Source of the DNA: Rhizobiaceae bacterium
GTDB lineage: Bacteria; Pseudomonadota; Alphaproteobacteria; Rhizobiales; Rhizobiaceae
DNA length: 64,000 nt
Direction of reading: 5' to 3'
NCBI GenBank assembly: GCA_023953905.1
Contig: JAMLJA010000008.1
Coordinates: 1 to 64,000, forward strand
The number at the start of each line of letters is the position of its first letter. Position 1 is the stretch's first letter. The translations under genes and the position numbers were made by a program. This document shows, in pieces, positions 43,227 to 52,643 of the stretch. The notes under the pieces were generated by a model, which saw nothing but the letters and a program-made list of their open reading frames with translations, had not been told where the DNA came from and made no database searches.

Positions 43227-43544
43227 TTATTCGAATGTGCTCAGACCCTGACAGAAGGTGTCGCGGGGCGATGTCACGTTCTGGCACTCCTCACGCAACA
43301 TCTTCTGGTCGTCAGGCGACATGGCCTGGAACGCCGACTTCATCTCATCGGTGCTACGAAGCGTACCCATCGTCTCGTCCGTATAGAACGGCGCCATCTT
43401 CTCCTTGTTCTCAAGCAGGGAACCCGGGCGCGGCATGCCGTCCGTTGCCGTGCTGCCCGTGGCCAGGGACTTGTCCTGTGCCATTGCGGCGCCCGAAAGC
43501 ATGGTGACAGCTGCGGCGGCGAGAGCGATTTTCTTGAAGTTCAT
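43227..43544 (-). CDS. Small secreted protein of unknown function
   Basis: 105 residues from ATG 43544, with AAGGGAAGGA upstream. Signal peptide about 1-22 (LSGAAMAQ). The mature part is polar and Met-rich, with two cysteines near the end (EECQNVTSPRDTFCQGL) that may pair. Similar short proteins are annotated as hypothetical in rhizobia. It is a one-gene unit closed by a strong terminator, which suggests good expression. Confidence 0.78.
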   Translation of the reverse strand: MNFKKIALAAAAVTMLSGAAMAQDKSLATGSTATDGMPRPGSLLENKEKMAPFYTDETMGTLRSTDEMKSAFQAMSPDDQKMLREECQNVTSPRDTFCQGLSTFE

Positions 43545-43677
43545 AGTCGTTCCTTCCCTTGATAGGTTAGGATCGCGTTTTGGCGATCTGGAAACCAAAC
43601 GGAACGGTCGAACCATTGTTCCTGGAAAAAAGACTACAAATTTCTGTCAGGAAGCCTTGAGAAACACGCGTACTGCA

Positions 43678-45150
43678 TTAAGCGAACGGATCGTTTACAC
43701 GCGGCCACAACGCTCTAGTCAACTTGCGGTAGTCAGTCGTGCGAGGGTCCGTGGGATAGAAGCTTGGCGCGACGACATAGATGATGTCGGCGGCGATCGG
43801 CTCGAACCCTGCATAGAAATGGTTGGTTGATTTCACCAGCAGCAGCTCCTTCGACATCGGATCAATTCCCAGATTAGAGAATATGTCCGGCTCGAAGGTT
43901 TGAGTGCGGTTGGTGTTGAGGATGATGTCGACCTCGGTTCCGACAATTCGAATGACCGCGGTTGGCCCCAGTGTCACACGGCTTCGCCCAAAACTCTGCC
44001 AGCCTTCCTCCACTGTCTTGACCACTCTTACCCGCGCGTCGATGGGCTCGCCGGCAGTTGGCCCCGACTTGCCGCCGAAGCGCAGATTGATCTCGGCGCC
44101 TTCGCCTGCGGCATGGCAAAAATTGACGGCGATCGGATCCCATATGGTCGCGACTCCGACTTTGCGAGGGCCGGATTTCAGGACCTCCCTCAAGACGATG
44201 GTGCCGTCGCCGGGGACGCCACCGCCGGGATTGTCCCAGATGTCCGCGATAACTGCCGGATGGCCCGGCTTTGCCGCACGGGCCGGGGCAATCTCTGCGA
44301 GCCCTTCTGAAATGGAGACCATCCTCATCGCGGCCTGTTCGCGAAGGCCGAACAGTTCCATGCCCAGCTTTTCGGCAAGCGCGTCGCCCTTGGCCTTCTG
44401 GTCATTCGTCACGACCATGATGCGCGTACCCATTTCCGGCACGTCCGCGGCCATGAAACCGTGAATGACGGAGATCGAAAGGATGTCGTCCTTGCCGTGC
44501 ATTGCCTTGATGCGGTCGACGAACGATCGCATCGGCTCCCGGCTTGTCGGAAAGACCTGAATCATCCGGCAGTCGAAGGTGGAGATGACCGGCTTTATGT
44601 CACCGCGCGCGGCTCTCAGTCCCAGGTCGACGACGTGTTCTCCCCGCTCGTAGAAATCCGTGTGCGGAAATTCCAGAAACGCGGCAAGAATGTTTGATGC
44701 CGCCACGCGCTTGGGCGTCAGATGGCTGTGTGGGTCGAGTTCGCTTGCAACGACAATGTCCGGCCCAACGATCTCGCGGATGCGTGCGAGCAGATCGCCT
44801 TCGCAGTCATCATAGTCCTGCGCGACCATTGCTCCATGCAGGCCCATGATCACGGCATCCACCGGCAGCGCGGCACGCAACTGGTCGAGGATCTCGTCGC
44901 GCAGCGCTTCATAGGTCTGGCGCTGGAGAAGACCGCCGGGCTCTGCCCATGTCGCGGTCCCCTCAATGATGGTCAGCCCGTCCTGCTTGGCGCGAGCCCG
45001 CAAAGCCACCATCGGAGACGAACACAGTGTCGGCGTGTCTGGGTGCTTTCCAGGCGGCGCATAGAACGCCATGTCGAAGCAGGCCCGATCCGTGGGCACT
45101 GGAGAGAATGTGTTCGTCTCAGTCGCGAGCGAAGCGGTGAAGATGCGCAT
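43678..45150 (-). CDS. M81 family metallopeptidase (MlrC-like)
   Basis: 490 residues. The N-terminal half has the M81 motif MGLHGAMVAQDYDDCEGDLL and ASELDPHSHLTPKRV with metal-ligand Asp and His; the second half holds ADIWDNPGGGVPGDGTIVLREVL. MlrC cleaves a linearised microcystin tetrapeptide; most bacterial M81 members have unknown substrates. There is no signal peptide, so it acts on imported compounds. It is the last gene of the operon binding protein-permease-permease-RidA-M81, 15 bases after RidA. A role in cutting a transported peptide-like compound is inferred. Confidence 0.88.
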   Translation of the reverse strand: MRIFTASLATETNTFSPVPTDRACFDMAFYAPPGKHPDTPTLCSSPMVALRARAKQDGLTIIEGTATWAEPGGLLQRQTYEALRDEILDQLRAALPVDAVIMGLHGAMVAQDYDDCEGDLLARIREIVGPDIVVASELDPHSHLTPKRVAASNILAAFLEFPHTDFYERGEHVVDLGLRAARGDIKPVISTFDCRMIQVFPTSREPMRSFVDRIKAMHGKDDILSISVIHGFMAADVPEMGTRIMVVTNDQKAKGDALAEKLGMELFGLREQAAMRMVSISEGLAEIAPARAAKPGHPAVIADIWDNPGGGVPGDGTIVLREVLKSGPRKVGVATIWDPIAVNFCHAAGEGAEINLRFGGKSGPTAGEPIDARVRVVKTVEEGWQSFGRSRVTLGPTAVIRIVGTEVDIILNTNRTQTFEPDIFSNLGIDPMSKELLLVKSTNHFYAGFEPIAADIIYVVAPSFYPTDPRTTDYRKLTRALWPRVNDPFA

Positions 45151-45165
45151 GTGGCGGACCGGCGA

Positions 45166-45537
45166 TCAGGCTTTGGGTGCGTAGGCGACTGCCTCGATCT
45201 CGACCTTGATGTCGAGCATCAGTCGAGACTCGACGGTGGTGCGGGCAGGGGGCTCACTTGGAAAATAGCTGCCATAGACCTTGTTCATGCCGCCGAAGTC
45301 GCGGGCATCCTCGATCCATACGGTTGTCTTCACCACCTGATCCATCGTCGCTCCTGCAAGCGCCAGCGCCGATTTGACGTTCTCCATGACCTGGCGGGTC
45401 TGGGCTTCGATGTTACCGCTTTCCATGGAGCCGTCGGACTTGACGGGCACCTGTCCGGAAACAAACACCATGTCGCCTGCGCGAACTGCTGGGGACAGCG
45501 GGACATGGGACGTCCCGAAAACCTCTTTCTTCGACAT
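45166..45537 (-). CDS. RidA family (enamine/imine deaminase) protein, island 1
   Basis: 123 residues forming one YjgF/YER057c/UK114 domain. The conserved arginine is in PPARTTVESRL and the C-terminal glutamates in KVEIEAVAY, so the deaminase site appears intact. RidA proteins hydrolyse reactive enamines such as 2-aminoacrylate produced by PLP dehydratases. It lies between a permease gene and the M81 gene in the same operon. A fold-III PLP enzyme of D-serine-dehydratase type is encoded in the divergent operon, which gives a possible source of the enamine. Confidence 0.88.
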   Translation of the reverse strand: MSKKEVFGTSHVPLSPAVRAGDMVFVSGQVPVKSDGSMESGNIEAQTRQVMENVKSALALAGATMDQVVKTTVWIEDARDFGGMNKVYGSYFPSEPPARTTVESRLMLDIKVEIEAVAYAPKA

Positions 45538-45556
45538 TTGGATCTCCGTGTCGTGT

Positions 45557-46381
45557 TTATTTGACGGCGCCCAGCGCCAGACCCCGTACGAGGTATCGCT
45601 GAAGCCACATGAAAAGAATTGCGACGGGAATCGTGGCCAGGAGCGTGGCAGCCATCACATGGTGCCATTCGACCGTATAGCGACCCGCGACCAGCGAAAA
45701 CACCTGGATCGGCAGGGTGTAACTCTCCTGCCGGCGCAGCATCGTCAGCGCCACGACGAACTCGTTCCATGCATTGATGAAGGTGAAGATCGCCGTGACC
45801 GCAATGGCCGGAACGCCAAGTGGCAGGAACACCTTCCGGAGCGTCAGCCAGCGGCTGCCACCCTCCATCCAGGAGGCCTCCTCGAGATCGCGCGGGATCG
45901 TGTCGAAGTAGCTTTGCAGCATCCAGACCGTGAACGCGATATTGAAGGCCATGTAGACAAAGCCAACCGCGGTCGTGCTCTCTACAAGCCCCCAAGCCGC
46001 CATCAGCCGGAAAAGTCCAAGCACGAGAACAATCGGCGAGATCATCTGCGAGATCAGCAGGAATTGCCGGAAGGCACTGTGTCCGGCGAAGCGGAAGCGC
46101 GACATTGCGTAGGCAGCGGGGATCGAGACCAGAATGGCGCCGACGGTCGCGATCAGAGAGACGTAGAGCGAGTTCAGAAGCGCGCGCCCAAAGCTCGTGG
46201 CGACCCACATGTCGGAGAAGTTCGACCAGCGGAATTCGCTCGGCCACCATGTTGGCGATAGAACTTCGGTGCTTGGTTTGACGGCCGTCAGGAACATGAC
46301 CGCGAACGGAAACACCGTCACGATGATGAGCGGCGCCAAAAGCAGCCATGCAATGATCGTGCGTTTGACCTTCGGGCTCAT
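45557..46381 (-). CDS. Carbohydrate-type ABC transporter permease (MalG-like), island 1
   Basis: 274 residues from ATG 46381, overlapping the stop of the preceding permease gene (ATGA). There are six membrane segments, with the EAA loop [28 protein letters not shown] and the family ending [12 protein letters not shown]. It forms the channel with the permease encoded upstream. The long reading frame further upstream is in the wrong register relative to the ABC fold and was dropped. Confidence 0.9.
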   Translation of the reverse strand: MSPKVKRTIIAWLLLAPLIIVTVFPFAVMFLTAVKPSTEVLSPTWWPSEFRWSNFSDMWVATSFGRALLNSLYVSLIATVGAILVSIPAAYAMSRFRFAGHSAFRQFLLISQMISPIVLVLGLFRLMAAWGLVESTTAVGFVYMAFNIAFTVWMLQSYFDTIPRDLEEASWMEGGSRWLTLRKVFLPLGVPAIAVTAIFTFINAWNEFVVALTMLRRQESYTLPIQVFSLVAGRYTVEWHHVMAATLLATIPVAILFMWLQRYLVRGLALGAVK

Positions 46382-47247
46382 GCGCGCGTCTCCCGCATTG
46401 CCAGGCGGACATAGATGAATGTGAAGACAAGCAGGATCGCGAACATGACCAGCGAGACCGCGGACGCTTCGCCCAGCTTGCCGATGCGAAATGCCAGCTT
46501 GTAGAGATGGGTGACGAGGATGTCCGTCGAGTTGGCGGGTCCGCCCTGCGTCATCACCCAGATGATCGGGAATGAATTGAAGACGTAGATCGTGTTCAAA
46601 ACGATCGCGATGTTCACGAACGGCTTCAGAAGCGGGAAGGTAATGTACCTGAACTGCTGGACAGGGGTTGCACCTTCCAGCGCCGACGCCTCGTAGAGAT
46701 CGTCCGGAATGGATGACAGTCCGCCCAGAAAGATCGTTGTCGTGAACGGCACGGTCACCAGAATGCCGATGAGCACCTGCATGGGAAACGCGGTCGAAGC
46801 ACTCGCCAGCCACTGAATGTTGACGTCAATGATGCCCAGCCCGCGCAGCGCCGAGTTGAGCATCCCGCTCTCGCCGTTCAGCGCCCAGCGCCAGACGATT
46901 GCCGTCATGGTCAGCGACACCGCCCAAGGCAGCATGATGATGACGCGCGCCGCACTGCGACCATAAAAATCCATGTTGAGGATCATGGCCACGGGTATCG
47001 AAATCAGCAGCGCACCGCCCACGACCAGCAAGGTCCAGAGACCGGTACGCAGCAAGGCGTTCGTAAATTCGGGATCTTCCAGAAGCGCGGTGTAGTTGGC
47101 GAAGTCATTATACTCGCGCAACTGGCCGAAACGGCTCACCTCATGCGTGGAGATCTGGATGAGGTCATAGACTGGCCAGAATATCACCACCGCCGCGAGC
47201 AGCAGACTTGGCAAGGTCAGCAGATATGGCAATGCCCGGTGGTTCAT
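46378..47247 (-). CDS. Carbohydrate-type ABC transporter permease (UgpA/MalF-like), island 1
   Basis: 289 residues from ATG 47247, the start just before the first membrane helix ([24 protein letters not shown]). The EAA loop is [28 protein letters not shown]. It lies 159 bases downstream of the binding protein gene, a gap that contains a T-tailed hairpin likely to reduce permease relative to binding-protein synthesis. Confidence 0.9.
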   Translation of the reverse strand: MNHRALPYLLTLPSLLLAAVVIFWPVYDLIQISTHEVSRFGQLREYNDFANYTALLEDPEFTNALLRTGLWTLLVVGGALLISIPVAMILNMDFYGRSAARVIIMLPWAVSLTMTAIVWRWALNGESGMLNSALRGLGIIDVNIQWLASASTAFPMQVLIGILVTVPFTTTIFLGGLSSIPDDLYEASALEGATPVQQFRYITFPLLKPFVNIAIVLNTIYVFNSFPIIWVMTQGGPANSTDILVTHLYKLAFRIGKLGEASAVSLVMFAILLVFTFIYVRLAMRETRA

Positions 47248-47363
47248 CGGTCTCGGATATCTGATGCGTCTGCTGCGGGGGCCTTGGGGCCGGCGGGGCA
47301 CGAAATGGTCGCGTCACGGCACTCAAGCGGTAAGGCCAGTGTCGCATCGGCGGACCAATTCGC

Positions 47364-47393
47364 AAAATCCTCTCCCCGCGAACGAGGAGAGGA
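47364..47393 (-). terminator. Intra-operon hairpin between binding protein and permease genes
   Basis: TCCTCTCC (47368-47375) pairs with GGAGAGGA (47386-47393), a perfect 8-bp stem with a 10-base loop. On the minus strand it is followed by TTTT (47367-47364). It sits 13 bases past the binding protein stop. Partial terminators or stabilising hairpins at this place are common in ABC operons. Confidence 0.6.
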
Positions 47394-47406
47394 CTTTGGA
47401 AGCGAC

Positions 47407-48645
47407 TTACTTCTTCAGAATGGCGTCCGCTTTTGCGGCCGCATCCTTGAGGGTTGGCTCGATATCCTCAGGCTTGCCGAGGTAGATCTTCTGCATCGCA
47501 TCGGAAGTGATCTGTGCGATCTCTTCCCAGCCCGGAATGACCGGGGCAAAGCGCGCGTCGGGCAGCAGCGCGGTAAACGCAGCCAGATCGGCGTTGTTGA
47601 CGAAATACTCGCCCTTGGCGACTTCCTTGTTGACCGGCAGGAAGCCTTCGCCTTCGGTGAACTTGGCGCGCTGTTCTGTCTGGAACAGATAGTCCAGCAG
47701 CTTCCAGGCCTCTTCCTTGTTCTTCGAGTTCTGGAACATGATGACCGAGTCGGTCACGCCATATGTGCCGCGCGCGCCGCTCGGACCCGCCGGAATGGCC
47801 GCCACGCCATATTTAAGATCCGGGGCTTCTTCCTTGATCTGGTTGGACAGGAACGGCGCAGTGATCATCATGCCGAGCTTTCCCTGCTTGAACAGGTTCT
47901 GCACGTCCTCGCGGCTGAGCGAGGTGACGCCCGGCTCGGTCAGTCCTTCATCGATAAGAGACTTGTAGAGCTTGGCCGCTTCGAGCGCACCCGGCGTGCT
48001 CAGGCCAGACGTGCCGTCAGCATTGAGGATCTCCGTGCCCATCGACCACATCGCATAGTAGTAATAGACGTCGGTCTCGATCTCCTTGCCCTGAAGCCCG
48101 AAGCCGAAGGCGTCCTGTCCGGACTCCTTGATCTTCTTGGCAGCATCCTGCAGCTCCGCCCAGGTCGATGGCGGATTTTCGACGCCGGCCTTCGAGAGAA
48201 TGTCCTTGTTATAATACATAGCGCGCGCGGAGGCGGCGATCGGCAGTCCGTAGGTCTTGCCCTCCAGAACCGATGGCGACAGGAACGTCTCGATGAAGCG
48301 GTCCTTGAACTCGGGCGTAATGTAGCCGTCCAGCGGCTCGGCAATGCCCTGCTGAACGAAGTCGATCAGCCAGCGCGTGCCGATGATCGAGAGGTCTGCA
48401 TTGGTGCCAGCCGTGATATCCGTGGTCAGTTTCTGAAGCAGGACGTCCCAAGGGACGACCTCGATCTGCACGTCGATCCCCGGATTTGCCGCTTCGAACG
48501 ACTTTTCGATCTCCGCGAAATACGGGCCCGTCTTGTTGCTGTATTCTGCAACGGTAACGCGAACCTCGCCTGCGGCTGCCTGCGCGGCCAGCGCAAGCAG
48601 GCTCATCCCGCCAAGTAGAGCGGACTTCCAAACTGCTGATTTCAT
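47407..48645 (-). CDS. Extracellular solute-binding protein (family 1), island 1
   Basis: 412 residues with a signal peptide (about 1-25, ending AQAAAG). The mature protein has the type-1 sugar-binding layout: VAEYSNKTGPYFAEIEKSFEAANPG, GLPIAASARAMYYNKDILSKAGV and a C-terminal GKPEDIEPTLKDAAAKADAIL. It binds the imported compound; the family is called carbohydrate-type but members also carry other solutes. First gene of the leftward operon, divergent from the SDR-ATPase-RpiR-PLP enzyme operon. Confidence 0.92.
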   Translation of the reverse strand: MKSAVWKSALLGGMSLLALAAQAAAGEVRVTVAEYSNKTGPYFAEIEKSFEAANPGIDVQIEVVPWDVLLQKLTTDITAGTNADLSIIGTRWLIDFVQQGIAEPLDGYITPEFKDRFIETFLSPSVLEGKTYGLPIAASARAMYYNKDILSKAGVENPPSTWAELQDAAKKIKESGQDAFGFGLQGKEIETDVYYYYAMWSMGTEILNADGTSGLSTPGALEAAKLYKSLIDEGLTEPGVTSLSREDVQNLFKQGKLGMMITAPFLSNQIKEEAPDLKYGVAAIPAGPSGARGTYGVTDSVIMFQNSKNKEEAWKLLDYLFQTEQRAKFTEGEGFLPVNKEVAKGEYFVNNADLAAFTALLPDARFAPVIPGWEEIAQITSDAMQKIYLGKPEDIEPTLKDAAAKADAILKK

Positions 48646-48826
48646 GTTGCGTCTCCCATTCGTTGGTCAACGGCGCAGGCCGATCACGAAGCCAGCGTCC
48701 AAATTCCGTGACTTTCTTACATTATCGCAGGAGAACTGGAATGCAAGCGCAATTCGAATGTTGCTAACTTACAAAATCTCCTATAGTGGACGAAGAAAGC
48801 ACTGTCGCCGTCAGGAGGGATGTATA
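48646..48826. promoter_or_regulatory. Divergent promoter region of island 1
   Basis: 181 bases between the binding-protein gene and the SDR gene. The right half is AT-rich. The palindrome ATTCGAAT (48752-48759) lies next to an imperfect dyad GAATGC/GCAATTC (about 48740-48757), and TATAGT (48782-48787) is a possible -10 for the SDR gene. These dyads are reasonable candidates for the RpiR regulator encoded at 50665. Confidence 0.4.
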
Positions 48827-49594
48827 GTGACCGAAGGCGAATTCGTCGGCAAGAAGGTTCTGATTACAGGAGCGGCTGGCGGTCTCGGATCGGCGCTCGT
48901 GAACGTCTTTGCCGACGGCGGTGCCAGTCTTGTTCTTTGTGACCGCTCCACAGAACTGCTGAGAGATGTTTCCTGGCCTGTCCATGCTTTCGATCTGCTC
49001 GATGCGGCATCCGTCGAGGCTGCCGCTGGTGATATTCTCGACCGGCATGGCGCTCCCGATATCGTGGTCAACAATGCGGGATGGACGCGCGCCGAGACTG
49101 TCGCTGCTCTGACGCCGGAGAACATCGCTTCCGAGATAACGCTCAATCTGACGGGCGTCGCGACTTTCTCAAGCGCGCTTATTCCTGCCATGAGCGCCAG
49201 AGGTTCTGGTGCCTTCGTCTTCGTGTCGTCGGTGAATTCGATCTCACATTTCGGCAATCCCGCTTATGCCGCCGCAAAATCGGGTATAAACGCGTTCTCC
49301 CGGAGTATTGCGGTCGAGTGCGGGCGCAAGGGCATTCGCTCGAACGTCGTTTGCCCGGGCTCGATTCGCACGCCCGCATGGGCGCATCGGCTGGAAAAGG
49401 ACCCCGGCATCATGGACAAGCTGCAGCGGCTCTATCCGCTCGGGCGTATCGTGGAGGCGCAGGAGGTGGCCGAGGCGGTCGCTTTTCTGGCATCGGCCCG
49501 CGCCAGCGGTATAACGGGAACGGTATTGCCGGTTGACGGCGGCGTCAGTGCCGGCATGCTGCCTTTTATCGACGATATTCTCGGAGGGAGTTGA
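48827..49594 (+). CDS. SDR family oxidoreductase, island 1
   Basis: 255 residues starting at GTG 48827, preceded by AGGAGG. Classical SDR motifs: TGAAGGLGSAL (cofactor), VNNAG, Ser in VSSVNSISH, YAAAK catalytic pair, and VDGGVSAG at the end. It probably oxidises or reduces an alcohol/keto group of the imported compound or its fragment with NAD(P). The ABC ATPase gene follows after three bases. Confidence 0.9.
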   Translation: MTEGEFVGKKVLITGAAGGLGSALVNVFADGGASLVLCDRSTELLRDVSWPVHAFDLLDAASVEAAAGDILDRHGAPDIVVNNAGWTRAETVAALTPENIASEITLNLTGVATFSSALIPAMSARGSGAFVFVSSVNSISHFGNPAYAAAKSGINAFSRSIAVECGRKGIRSNVVCPGSIRTPAWAHRLEKDPGIMDKLQRLYPLGRIVEAQEVAEAVAFLASARASGITGTVLPVDGGVSAGMLPFIDDILGGS

Positions 49595-49597
49595 GGC

Positions 49598-50668
49598 ATG
49601 ACCGACGTCCAGTTCCGTGGTTTATCCAAAGCCTTTGGCAGCCATAAGGTTCTGGACGACATCAATCTCAGTATCGAGAGTGGCGAGTTCGTGGTGCTGG
49701 TCGGACCTTCGGGCTGTGGCAAGTCAACTCTGCTGCGCATGCTTGCCGGCCTTGAGCCGATCAGCGAAGGCGAACTTCTGATCGGCGGCGAGCGGGCCAA
49801 TGACCTGCCGCCGCAGAAGCGCAACATTGCGATGGTCTTCCAGTCCTACGCTCTGTTTCCCCACATGAAGGCTTCGCAGAACATAGGTTTCGGGCCGAAG
49901 ATACGCGGTGAAGAGCCTTCCCGCGCCGAGGAAAAGGTGAAGAACGCCGCCAATATCCTCAACCTGTTTTCCTATCTCGACCGCTATCCGCGCCAGCTTT
50001 CGGGCGGGCAACGCCAGCGCGTCGCAATGGGTCGCGCCATCGTGCGCGACACGTCGGTGTTTCTGTTCGATGAGCCGCTGTCCAATCTCGATGCACAATT
50101 GCGCGTGCAGATGCGCGTGGAGATCAAAGCACTGCATCACCGCCTGAAGTCGACCATCGTCTACGTCACACATGACCAGATCGAAGCTATGACAATGGCG
50201 GACCGTATTGTTGTGATGAACCAGGGCAAGATCCTGCAGGTGGGCCCTCCGCTTGAGATTTATGACAAGCCGGCCAACAAGTTCGTGGCGTCCTTCATCG
50301 GATCGCCGTCGATGAGCTTCGTGTCCGGCCGGGTTTCGGCAGCGGGCGAGGGGGCTGTGTTCGACGCGCCGGCGGATGTGCATATCCCGCTGGGGCAGGG
50401 GGGCGTCGCGGCCATTGGCAGGGAAGTGGATGTCGGTGTCCGGCCCGAGCACTTTCGCATCGACGAGGCAGCGCCATCAGCCCGCATCGCCGTCGATGTC
50501 GTGGAGCCAACCGGCGCGGAAACCCACGTTTACGGATCGATTGGCGGCGAGCCGGTGAGAGCTGTGTTCCGTGATCGCATTGCGATACGGCCAGGCGACA
50601 GTCTGCCGGTCACGGTCGACCCCTCCAATACGCATCTGTTCGACAAGGCCAGCGGTATGGCCCTATGA
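49598..50668 (+). CDS. ABC transporter ATP-binding protein (UgpC/MalK type), island 1
   Basis: 356 residues. Walker [10 protein letters not shown], signature [18 protein letters not shown], Walker [14 protein letters not shown] and H loop [18 protein letters not shown]-terminal TOBE/OB regulatory domain follows from about 240. It is encoded away from its presumed permeases, in the operon diverging from them. It overlaps the RpiR gene by four bases (ATGA). Confidence 0.92.
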   Translation: MTDVQFRGLSKAFGSHKVLDDINLSIESGEFVVLVGPSGCGKSTLLRMLAGLEPISEGELLIGGERANDLPPQKRNIAMVFQSYALFPHMKASQNIGFGPKIRGEEPSRAEEKVKNAANILNLFSYLDRYPRQLSGGQRQRVAMGRAIVRDTSVFLFDEPLSNLDAQLRVQMRVEIKALHHRLKSTIVYVTHDQIEAMTMADRIVVMNQGKILQVGPPLEIYDKPANKFVASFIGSPSMSFVSGRVSAAGEGAVFDAPADVHIPLGQGGVAAIGREVDVGVRPEHFRIDEAAPSARIAVDVVEPTGAETHVYGSIGGEPVRAVFRDRIAIRPGDSLPVTVDPSNTHLFDKASGMAL

Positions 50669-51546
50669 GCCAGATCGCCGACATCATCACACGTCTGCAG
50701 ATGATGACCCAGGAGGGCTCGAAGTCCGACCGCAAGCTTGCGGCGCTGGTTCTCTCCGATCTCGACTTCGCGTCCAAGGCTGCAATCTCGGAGATCGCGT
50801 CGCGGGCAGAGGTCAGCGAGCCGACGGTTACGCGTTTCTGCCGCAATCTGGGCTGCGAGGGCGTGCGCGACTTCAAGTTCTGGCTGGCCCAGGCCATCGC
50901 GATTGGCGGCCTCTATCTCATGCCCGCTCCGGTGAGCCGCGACGTTCGCGAGCAACGCATCGCGAACGCCATAACCGCAGGTGCGACACAGGCCATCGAG
51001 CGCATGGCGGCGGGGCTCGACATGGCGACACTCATGTCGGTCGCCGAGACGCTTTCGGTCTCGAAGCAGATCTTGTGCATAGGCTCCGGCGGCACATCCT
51101 CGATGATGGCAACCGAGATGCAGAACCGGCTTTTTCGCCTCGGCCTTTCTGTTGTGTCGCAGGTCGACGGTCAGCTTCAGCGCATGTACGCCGCAGTGGT
51201 CAGTTCCGAGACCACAGTGATTGGTTTCTCCATCTCCGGCTATGCCAAGTCGGTGGTCGATTCCATCGCGCTGGCACGGCAATATGGTGCCAAAACCGTC
51301 GCGATCACCGGTGCCGGGTCAGCGCTTGCCAAGGCTGCGGAAGTCGTCATTCCCTTTCAACATCTGGAAGACAGCAACATCTACAAGCCGACCTCGGCAC
51401 GCTACGCGCTGCTGGCCATCGTGGACATGATCGCCACGGCAACGGCAGAAAGCCGTGACAGCAAGGTTCTGGAATCGTTGCGGCGGATCAAGCAAAGCCT
51501 CAACATTCTGAAAGTCGATGATCCGCGCCTGCCTCTTGGAGACTGA
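50665..51546 (+). CDS. RpiR/MurR family transcriptional regulator
   Basis: 293 residues. The N-terminal HTH domain (about 1-77) includes SEIASRAEVSEPTVTRFCRNLGCEG, the standard RpiR helix-turn-helix. A SIS sugar-phosphate-binding domain (about 130-265) carries CIGSGGTSSMMATEMQNRL and GFSISGYAKSVVD. RpiR proteins sense phosphosugars or related ligands and usually control adjacent catabolic genes, here most likely both operons of island 1 through the region 48646-48826. Confidence 0.92.
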   Translation: MSQIADIITRLQMMTQEGSKSDRKLAALVLSDLDFASKAAISEIASRAEVSEPTVTRFCRNLGCEGVRDFKFWLAQAIAIGGLYLMPAPVSRDVREQRIANAITAGATQAIERMAAGLDMATLMSVAETLSVSKQILCIGSGGTSSMMATEMQNRLFRLGLSVVSQVDGQLQRMYAAVVSSETTVIGFSISGYAKSVVDSIALARQYGAKTVAITGAGSALAKAAEVVIPFQHLEDSNIYKPTSARYALLAIVDMIATATAESRDSKVLESLRRIKQSLNILKVDDPRLPLGD

Positions 51547-51550
51547 TATC

Positions 51551-52618
51551 TTGTCCGCACCCAAAACTCTGGATGATCTTGAGACGCCCTGTGTCCTGAT
51601 CGATATCGATCGCGCTACCGCCAATCTCGTGCGTGCGCAGGAGTATGCGGACAAGCATGGCAAGCAGCTTCGCCCGCACATCAAGACCCATAAACTGCCA
51701 TATTGGGCGAAGAAGCAGGTTGAAGCGGGTGCCGTCGGCATCACCTGCCAGAAGATCGGCGAGGCGGAAGTCATGGCCGACGCCGGGATTCGGGATATCT
51801 TCCTGCCCTACAACATCATCGGAAAACAAAAGCTGGCGCGGCTTCTCGCCTTGCACGGACGCATCACTTTGACCGTTACCGCTGATAGCCGCGAGACGAT
51901 CCAGGGCCTGTCGGAGACATTCACCGATCCTTCGCACAAGCTGAACGTGCTCGTTGAGTGCGACACAGGCATGGGACGCTGCGGGGTGCAGGACGCTGAG
52001 CAGGCATTGGCTCTGGCAAAGGTCATCACGGCAGCGCCGGGCCTTAGCTTCGGCGGCCTGATGACCTATCCAGCTGCGGGGAAAGCCGCCGAGGCGAATG
52101 TCTGGCTGAAGCGGGCACGCGATCTGCTGGCCGAGTCAGGAATCGCGTGCGAACGCATATCGAGCGGCGGCACCCCTGACATGTGGCATGCGGGCGAAAG
52201 CGACGTGGTGACGGAGTATCGGCCGGGTACTTACCTCTATCTTGACCGTTCGCAGGTCGCCGCCGGCGTGGGCACGAATGACGACTGTGCGTTGACCGTG
52301 CTTGCCACCGTCGTCAGCAAGCCAACCGCAACGCGCGCCATTCTGGATTCCGGCTCCAAGGCGTTGACCAGCGACACGCTTGGGATGACCGGATTTGGCG
52401 AGATCGTTGGCGTCCCTGACGCGCTGGTGATCGGTCTCAGCGAAGAGCATGGAACGGTTGCGCTAGGCGAACAGGGAAGTCTCGCGATCGGCGATCGGGT
52501 GCGCATTCTGCCCAATCACGCCTGCGTGGTGACCAATCTCTTTGACGAGGTGCATCTCGTTTCAGGCAACGAAGTGATCGAGACCGTGCCAGTGGCAGCT
52601 CGCGGCCGCGTTACCTGA
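51551..52618 (+). CDS. Fold-III PLP enzyme of the D-serine dehydratase/D-threonine aldolase family
   Basis: 355 residues from TTG 51551 (GGAG nine bases before); ATG 51518 would add 11 residues and overlap the RpiR gene. The N-terminal alanine-racemase barrel carries the PLP lysine region RPHIKTHKLPYWAKK. Near the C terminus, PNHACVVTN places His323 and Cys325 as HxC. In characterised relatives the zinc pair is His-x-Cys in D-serine dehydratases and His-x-Asp in D-threonine aldolases, so a dehydratase-like reaction is favoured. The product would be a reactive enamine, consistent with RidA in the divergent operon. Last gene of its operon. Confidence 0.85.
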   Translation: MSAPKTLDDLETPCVLIDIDRATANLVRAQEYADKHGKQLRPHIKTHKLPYWAKKQVEAGAVGITCQKIGEAEVMADAGIRDIFLPYNIIGKQKLARLLALHGRITLTVTADSRETIQGLSETFTDPSHKLNVLVECDTGMGRCGVQDAEQALALAKVITAAPGLSFGGLMTYPAAGKAAEANVWLKRARDLLAESGIACERISSGGTPDMWHAGESDVVTEYRPGTYLYLDRSQVAAGVGTNDDCALTVLATVVSKPTATRAILDSGSKALTSDTLGMTGFGEIVGVPDALVIGLSEEHGTVALGEQGSLAIGDRVRILPNHACVVTNLFDEVHLVSGNEVIETVPVAARGRVT

Positions 52619-52643
52619 AGCACAGCGGGCGTCATGGACGTCG

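Noticed and set aside
47143..48618. A 491-codon open frame on the plus strand.
   Set aside because: It is antisense to the island 1 binding protein, which has a signal peptide and full family motifs.
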